From Ochotona curzoniae (Eukaryota; Chordata; Mammalia; Lagomorpha; Ochotonidae): a stretch of DNA of 64,000 nt. Where the stretch lies: positions 1,798,001 to 1,862,000 of the forward strand of contig NW_024466413.1 of NCBI RefSeq assembly GCF_017591425.1, in the 5' to 3' direction. The notes beneath the pieces are model-generated. The model saw nothing but the letters and a program-made list of their open reading frames with translations, made no database searches and had not been told where the DNA came from. Shown one piece after another: positions 58,841 through 64,000 of the stretch (the first letter of the stretch is position 1; every line of letters starts with the position of its first letter). The position numbers and the translations under genes are program-made.

Positions 58841-60544
58841 TTATTTTGGACAATTTGATGGTCCCTGGTATTTTCCCCCCAAACCCAAAATGTTTGTGAA
58901 GCACACTGGGCACACCTCAGCCTAACGTGTGAAATCTGGTCACAGGTGCCTGAGATTTTTCCCTAAAGAGTATTTTGAATAAGTTAACACACCAAAAAAT
59001 TACTTTGGTTTTATGTCTTCTCTATTTTCTGTCAGGTGAGTCAGAATAGTACCCCTCTGGCTGAAACGAAACTGAATATTCCGGGTTAAAAAAATACACT
59101 CTTTTTGTCTCATTCTTTTCTCATGAAGATAAAAACTGATCTGTGGAAAAATTCATTAAAATCTCAGAGACCTGGACAATCTACAGTTCAGTGTAAAGTG
59201 GGATCTAGTAGGAAAGAATTACATATTCCTTGCTGTTCTCTCTCTATACTGTCTACGACAAACTAATTTTCCAATCGATCGGCCTTTTTGTCATCAGATA
59301 TTCTTTACATAAATGCAATCATCATCTAGGCCTCGACGCCTGCTGGCTGAAGTTGAAGCTCATGGACAAGGTTGATGTAGGTATTCTGCTGTTGTAACTC
59401 CTGGCATTCTCGCGAGCCACTCCGTCACTCCTCTTTCAACATGCAGCACTCTCCTCGCCCCCACACTTCTCCGAGTCCTTGGACCCACCTTGTCCATTTT
59501 GGAAGAACTGCCTCTGTTAAACAATGACCAGTGTCCCCTTCTTTCTTTGGCTCAACCCATAACCACAATACCAAAGCTTTTTCTTTTAAATATTCTGTAG
59601 AAGGAAGGCTGTGGCATTTAAATGTGGGCAGAAATTGGGGAAATTCCTTTCCGGATCAGCTTTCAAACCACTGAGCGATGGGAGGATCCAAGCGCATAGG
59701 GTGATGGCTGATTTTTGAGGCTGACCCGCAGTCCTGCCTTTGTAACTGGCCTGAGAGTTCCGTGGAACATTGGCTGTAAATCTAAGCAGAGATTCACCAT
59801 GATTGTGGCAGATTCCATGATTAAAGTGTATTCAACTCAGAATTTCTCTTGAACAGTGCATCTACCCAAACCCTGTCATCAGATATCGGTAAGTGATGCT
59901 TAAATACAATCTTCCCGAGGGAGGCTTCCACAGTTCCTCCAAACTGAGAATCTCCTTTCTCTCAAATGCTTTGCCATGGTGTTTGCTCCTTTTCATAAAA
60001 AATCTTTTAAAAATCTATCTTTCAAATATTCTATACCTCCACTGGTGGCAGGAATTGTATGTTCATACTTTCAAGTTCTCAGCAACATTACCTTGAAGCT
60101 AAGAGACTTGCAATTGGATTGGATAGATAAAAAGTAAAATAAATCATAAGCATGTGTTAAATGCATTAAAATTGCTGCATATAAAGGTGTGATTGAATAA
60201 GATGCTCACAAAAGCTTGAGAAAATGGAAGATTAAATCTTCTAAAGTGACAGGGCATATTGTTAGACATTTTTTAGAAACTAACCTAGTAGCTTTTATAA
60301 AAATAATTTTGATTTTAAATCCTATTTGCACTCATATTACTTTAAGAAAATGAGTTCATTCAACATAAAATTCCTTTTTATTTAATAGGTTTATAATGAA
60401 GTGATATCTAACAAACTAAGAAAAAAGCACATAATTAGTTTACTTTTAATTATTTATAAAAGACAAATGACTCCAAGAATGGCTGTTTGGAAATCTCAAT
60501 GTTCCCTAGCAGCTGTCTTCTTCACTGAGCTCTTTCTTTGTTGT
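58841..60544. other. unique non-coding sequence
   Basis: 1.7 kb without recognised elements. A small G+C-richer patch at 59330-59510 carries a few CpGs but is too small for a CpG island. Confidence 0.45.
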
Positions 60545-60795
60545 AGAATTTGTTTGCTGAGTGCTCTGCCGTGCTAACTTTTCTTGTCTTGATGTAAGTT
60601 CATTTTTCTATTTTTCCTTTTATTGCCTATGCTTCTGCGGTCTTATCCAAGAAGTCTTTGTCCAAAACACTGACTTGCAGGGTTTCTCCTTTGTTTTCCT
60701 ATAGTAATTGAATGGCGTGAGGTCATGGTGTGAGGTCATGGTGTGAGGTCATAGTGTGAGGTCAAAGATCAAGAATTTGCAGATGTTATGTGTTG
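60545..60795 (-). mobile_element. ancient L1M fragment, antisense
   Basis: 'attgcctatgcttctgcggt', 'cttatccaagaagtctttgt' and 'gggtttctcctttgttttcc' reproduce the antisense of the mammalian L1M ORF2 3' region ('tgcctgtgcttttgaggtc', 'aagaaatcattgcccag', 'tttcccctatgttttctt'). Confidence 0.7.
60717..60768 (+). repeat. 13-bp tandem repeat, four copies
   Basis: Unit 'gtgaggtcatggt': copies at 60717-60729 and 60730-60742 are identical, 60743-60755 has one change, and 60756-60768 is diverged at its end. It lies inside the L1M fragment. Confidence 0.93.
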
Positions 60796-60799
60796 ATTT

Positions 60800-61125
60800 T
60801 TAAAGTTTTATTTATTTTTATTGGAAAGTCAGATATACAGATAGAAGGAGAGACAGAGAGGAAGATCTTCCATCCTCTGATTCACTCCCTAAGTGGCTAA
60901 ATGGCTGGAGCTGAGCCAATGCGAAGCCAGGAGCCAGAAGCTTTTTTCAGGTTTCCCACAGCAGTGCAGGTTCTCAAGGCTTTGGATTGTACTCGACTGC
61001 TTTCCCAGGCCACAAGCAGGGAACTGTAGCAGAAGTGGAGAAGCCAGGATTAGAGCTGGTATCCATATGGGATCCTGGCATGTGTAAGGCAAGGACTTTA
61101 ATCATGAGGCTATTGCTCTAGGTCC
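60800..61125 (-). mobile_element. C-SINE, antisense, full length
   Basis: 'ttattggaaagtcagatata', 'acagagaggaagatcttcca', 'tcaaggctttggattgtact', 'gccacaagcagggaactgta', 'gccaggattagagctggtat' and 'gaggctattgctctaggtcc'. Flanks share a short 'attttttaa'-type repeat. Confidence 0.95.
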
Positions 61126-61814
61126 ATTTTTTAACAGAGTATAAGGCAAGGTCTTACCTCAATTTGCTATACTCTAATTCACCTCCTTCCAGAAATAACA
61201 TAGAAACCATTGGAACTAACGTTTTAGAAGTGTGAGAAAGATATTCAAAGATACAGACCTAACAAATCCCAAGTGGCAGCTGCAGTACTGAAGAATTTTC
61301 CTACCATTTTATTTTGTGTCTTAGAAGAAAAACCCTTTAGTTTATATGAAATGAATGGTCAGAAATCAACGGGGCCAATGGCAGATATAAATTAGACCTC
61401 ATTTACCAAAATGCGGACTGGAGTGAGCAGTTAGCCCCTGGAGGAATCTCCTCCACGGCCGCCACCAGGTTTATCCATTTCTTCCATCGACTGGATCTCT
61501 GCCATGTCATCCCCCATTGTGCAGTGAGAGTGACCTTCTCAATGCAAATCTGCTTATTGTACTCTCCTGCAAGTCATTTCAATCACCTTTCAGAAGAGAA
61601 TGAAGCTCCTTAGCTGAGCACAAAAGTGGTTGGACTCAATTCAGAGTGTTACCTTTTAATAAGGACTTTGAAAAGCAAGAGTGCATCTAGAGGACAGTGA
61701 TGAGACTTACAGATAATCTGGAACCTCAGATCCAGGGAGTGTCAAGTGTCATAAAGCACTAATGTTCTGTAAAAGGGATGAGTCAAATTTGCAGGAAGAA
61801 GTTGTCCCTGAAGG
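61126..61814. other. unique non-coding sequence
   Basis: Nothing recognised. Confidence 0.4.
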
Positions 61815-62148
61815 GCATGGCGTCGTGGCCTAGCGGCTAAAGTACTCACCTTGAACGCACCAGGATCCAATACGGGTGCCAGTTCTAGTCACGGCAGCTC
61901 CACCTCCCATCCAGCTCCCTGCTTGTGGCCTGGGAAGGCAGTCAAGGATGGCCCAATATTTGGGACCCTGCACCCACGTGGGAGACCTGGAGGAAGTTCC
62001 TGGCTCCTGGTTTTGGATCGGCGCAGCACCGGCCGTTGCGCTCACTTGGGGAGTGAATAATCGGACAGAAGATCTTCCTCTCTGTCTCTCCTCCTCTCTA
62101 TATATATTTGACTTTGCAACAAAAGTAAGTAAATCTTTAAAGAAGAAA
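61815..62148 (+). mobile_element. C-SINE, sense, full length, fairly young
   Basis: 'gggcatggcgtcgtggccta' head with A box, 'accaggatccaatacgggtg', B-box 'agttctagtcac', 'cttgtggcctgggaaggcag', 'ttgcgctcacttggggagtg', 'agaagatcttcctctctgtc' and an 'aagtaagtaaatctttaaag' tail. Possible imperfect duplication: 'gaagaagttgtccctg' upstream and 'aagaggagttttccctg' downstream. Frames of 126-134 codons here are SINE artefacts. Confidence 0.96.
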
Positions 62149-62913
62149 AAGAGGAGTTTTCCCTGCAGCCTGGAGGGACACCTGAAACCAGCAAAGCAGA
62201 GGAGATTGGGAACAGTCATTTGGAGTAGATGCACTTCTGAGGAGAAGAGAGCTTGAACATGTACTAGCTGTGGCGCTTCAGGGAAGTTTTCCTTGTTTGT
62301 ATTTCAGCTCATGCATCTTCACGGTGCAGCAACATTGTTCTCCGTCCCTGGGGTTACGTGAGAGTCCCCTGCGAGAAGTGTTCACGTCCATTCCTTTCCC
62401 TTAGTGATTGCTTGCTGGTGCTTGTTCGCCATGACTGCTTTTATCATTGTTTTCAGCAAAATCATTTTAAATATGATATTAACTGTGTTGGGAAATGTTG
62501 GCCTGTTTACTGTGGGATGATACAACTTCGCATTTCTCAGCTTTGCAGTTCAAAGCTCTAATGGCCTGAGACAAGGAAATGATGTACTTCAATGATAAAG
62601 GTACTTTCATGTTCCTGAAGCATTTTACTTCTTGCCTCTCTAAGTAACTCTCGCAGCAGTTTTCCTAAGTAATTACTCTGATCCAAACAACGCTAAGCAA
62701 GTACAGTGCTGACTGGGTCTCTTGGTCAGGTTCTTTGCGGCTCAGAATCAGGCAGCTGGGAATCATAGCGTAGGTGGCTCAAAGGCGTGTGAGGCTCAGA
62801 ACTTCAAGATGCCTTTATATCTGCAGACACAGACCCTGGTGGGTAACTGCTTTCTTGTTGAAGACAGACTTACATCTCACAACGTTTGTTTGAGAACATA
62901 TGATTGCTTTCAA
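62149..62913. other. unique non-coding sequence
   Basis: Nothing recognised. Confidence 0.4.
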
Positions 62914-62949
62914 GTGTGTGTGTGTGTGTGCGTGTGTGTGCGTATGTGT
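62914..62949 (+). repeat. (TG)n microsatellite, interrupted
   Basis: TG units with two CG interruptions (62931 and 62941). Confidence 0.93.
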
Positions 62950-63019
62950 CTTGTTTCTCTTTGCTAGAGAAAGGCAGACACAGATTCTCCTTCATACAAT
63001 GGGAGGGGATCATCAATTG

Positions 63020-63047
63020 CTCTCTCTGTCTCTCTCTCTCTCTCTCT
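63020..63047 (+). repeat. (TC)n microsatellite
   Basis: TC units with one TG interruption, followed 50 bases later by an opposite-strand GA run inside the next SINE. Confidence 0.93.
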
Positions 63048-63059
63048 GCCTTTTACTTG

Positions 63060-63320
63060 TTTCAAGATTGACTTATTTATTTGATACAGTAGGAGAGACA
63101 GAGAGAAAGAGAGAGAAAGAGGGAGAGAGAGATTCCATCTGGTAACTGAATCCACTCCCTGGATGGCTGCAATTGCTGCATGTGCTGAGCCTGTGCCAGG
63201 CTGAAGCCAGCAGGCTCTCTTCCACTGGTTTCCTGGCCATTAGCAAGGAACTGTATCAGAAGTGGAATAGCCAAGGTATCTTATACGAGATACCTTCATT
63301 GAAGGTTGCTATGCCACAAC
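63060..63320 (-). mobile_element. old C-SINE, antisense, with expanded GA tract
   Basis: 'ttgacttatttatttgatac', a GA-rich run (about 63090-63132), 'ggctgaagccagcaggctct', 'aaggaactgtatcagaagtg' and 'gccaaggtatcttatacgag' follow the reverse of a C-SINE. Diverged. Confidence 0.75.
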
Positions 63321-63384
63321 GTTTGCACTTTCATCTTCCCTTTAAAGTGCCCAGACATGGTCACTGAAGTCTTCCCACTGAGTT

Positions 63385-63722
63385 TGCAATGGTTTGTTTT
63401 CTGTTATTATGACTGAGCACGACAGATGGTGTCACTGGTAAACAATAAAGGTTTATCCAGCCAACCATTAGGGATTCTGCTGAGTTCTCAGGGGCCGCAG
63501 GACATCAGGTGGTAAAAGGGGTGCATGCAAAGGACTGAGCTTTTAGGATAGAGTCACTTTCCATGAACTCAATGCAGTATCCTATAAAGGAATGTTAAAG
63601 CCATCTCCAAGTTCAGAACTCTCAAGGCTTAATCACCTCAAAATCCTACTTGGTCTCACCTCTTAAGAGTTCACAAGGGGACTGAATCGAAATGTTTTGT
63701 TGGCCATCTACAAATCATAGGT
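63385..63722 (-). mobile_element. MaLR-like LTR (MST/MLT type), antisense
   Basis: 'ttctgttattatgactgagc', 'aataaaggtttatccagcca', 'cacctcttaagagttcacaa' and the end 'ggccatctacaaatcatag' follow the reverse of a MaLR LTR: 5' 'tgctatggtttg', 3' segment with 'ataaacctttcttt'. Subfamily and exact ends are uncertain. Confidence 0.5.
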
Positions 63723-63834
63723 AGATGCTTGGCTTGGAGAGTAAACCACTCATTGGGATGCCTGCGTCCCATAGCATTCTGCCTGATTCAGTACACCCCA
63801 GATCTGCTCCTGACCTTAGTTTCCTGAGCAGAGA

Positions 63835-63955
63835 ACGGCAGAGCTCCATCTGCTGTAGCCACTTGGGGAGTGAATCAGCAGATGGAGGATCTTTTTGTCT
63901 GTCTATGCTCCTTTCTGTATATCTGACTTTCCAGGAAAAAATAAAATAAATCTTT
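63835..63955 (+). mobile_element. C-SINE 3' half, sense
   Basis: 'gtagccacttggggagtgaa', 'cagatggaggatctttttgt', 'ctgtatatctgactttccag' and 'aaataaaataaatcttta'. The 5' half and both Pol III boxes are missing, so it is 5'-truncated or deleted. Confidence 0.9.
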
Positions 63956-64000
63956 ACTAACAGAGTAAAATGACTTTTATTTCTAAAGTGACTATAAAAG

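Noticed and set aside
59330..59510. Possible CpG island or promoter
   Set aside because: Only a handful of CpGs over less than 200 bases; no TATA, exon or bidirectional frame.
60717..60768. CRISPR-like short repeats
   Set aside because: The 13-bp units are directly adjacent with no spacers, in a mammalian genome; it is a minisatellite.
61830..62256. Frames of 126-134 codons on both strands
   Set aside because: Both lie across the C-SINE at 61815-62148; similar translations recur at other C-SINE copies.

Overview
The window looks like ordinary non-coding DNA from a lagomorph nuclear genome, with no protein-coding gene I can support. The organism call rests on its many C-SINE copies, the tRNA-derived SINE family of rabbits, hares and pikas. 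The best copies carry Pol III A and B boxes, a body with a 'ccatatggg' core, a 'gaagatcttcc' motif and an 'aaataaatcttt' tail. The younger copies look to me more like pika (Ochotona) than rabbit; that is from memory and unverified. L1 3' UTR and 5' UTR segments of lagomorph type, MIR and L2 relics, MaLR LTRs and abundant dinucleotide microsatellites also fit a placental mammal.

Layout. 1-4.8 kb: sparse unique sequence with one old and one young antisense C-SINE (3457-3793, 15-bp target duplication). 4.8-8.4 kb: an antisense L1 that keeps 5' UTR, ORF1, the first codons of ORF2 and 3' UTR but lacks almost all of ORF2, lying beside an older L1 piece and an old SINE. 8.4-26.4 kb: mostly unique AT-rich DNA with old C-SINEs, ancient L1 pieces, an L1 3' UTR (18.7 kb) and a run of microsatellites (20.1-23.1 kb). 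26.4-28.1 kb: a C-SINE, a MaLR-type LTR and an old C-SINE. 28-46 kb: the emptiest part, with a few SINEs and MIR/L2 relics. 46-53.2 kb: C-SINEs, a 33-nt U2 snRNA fragment between 14-bp direct repeats, a MIR, and the largest L1 (about 5.7 kb, antisense) with a young C-SINE nested in its 3' UTR. 53.2-64 kb: unique DNA, a solo LTR (57439-57990) with a 4-bp target duplication, several C-SINEs in both orientations, an L1M relic and a second MaLR-like LTR.

All longer open frames are either shadows of repeats or short frames with no recognised domain. The only translated sequence I recognise is L1 ORF1p and ORF2p, both broken. The window is best read as intergenic or deep intronic DNA shaped by L1-driven retrotransposition: L1 supplied the machinery, and the C-SINEs and the U2 fragment bear marks of having used it. 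I found no CRISPR, operon, antiviral or other undescribed system. The most interesting items are the U2 fragment, the solo LTR and the ORF2-less L1.
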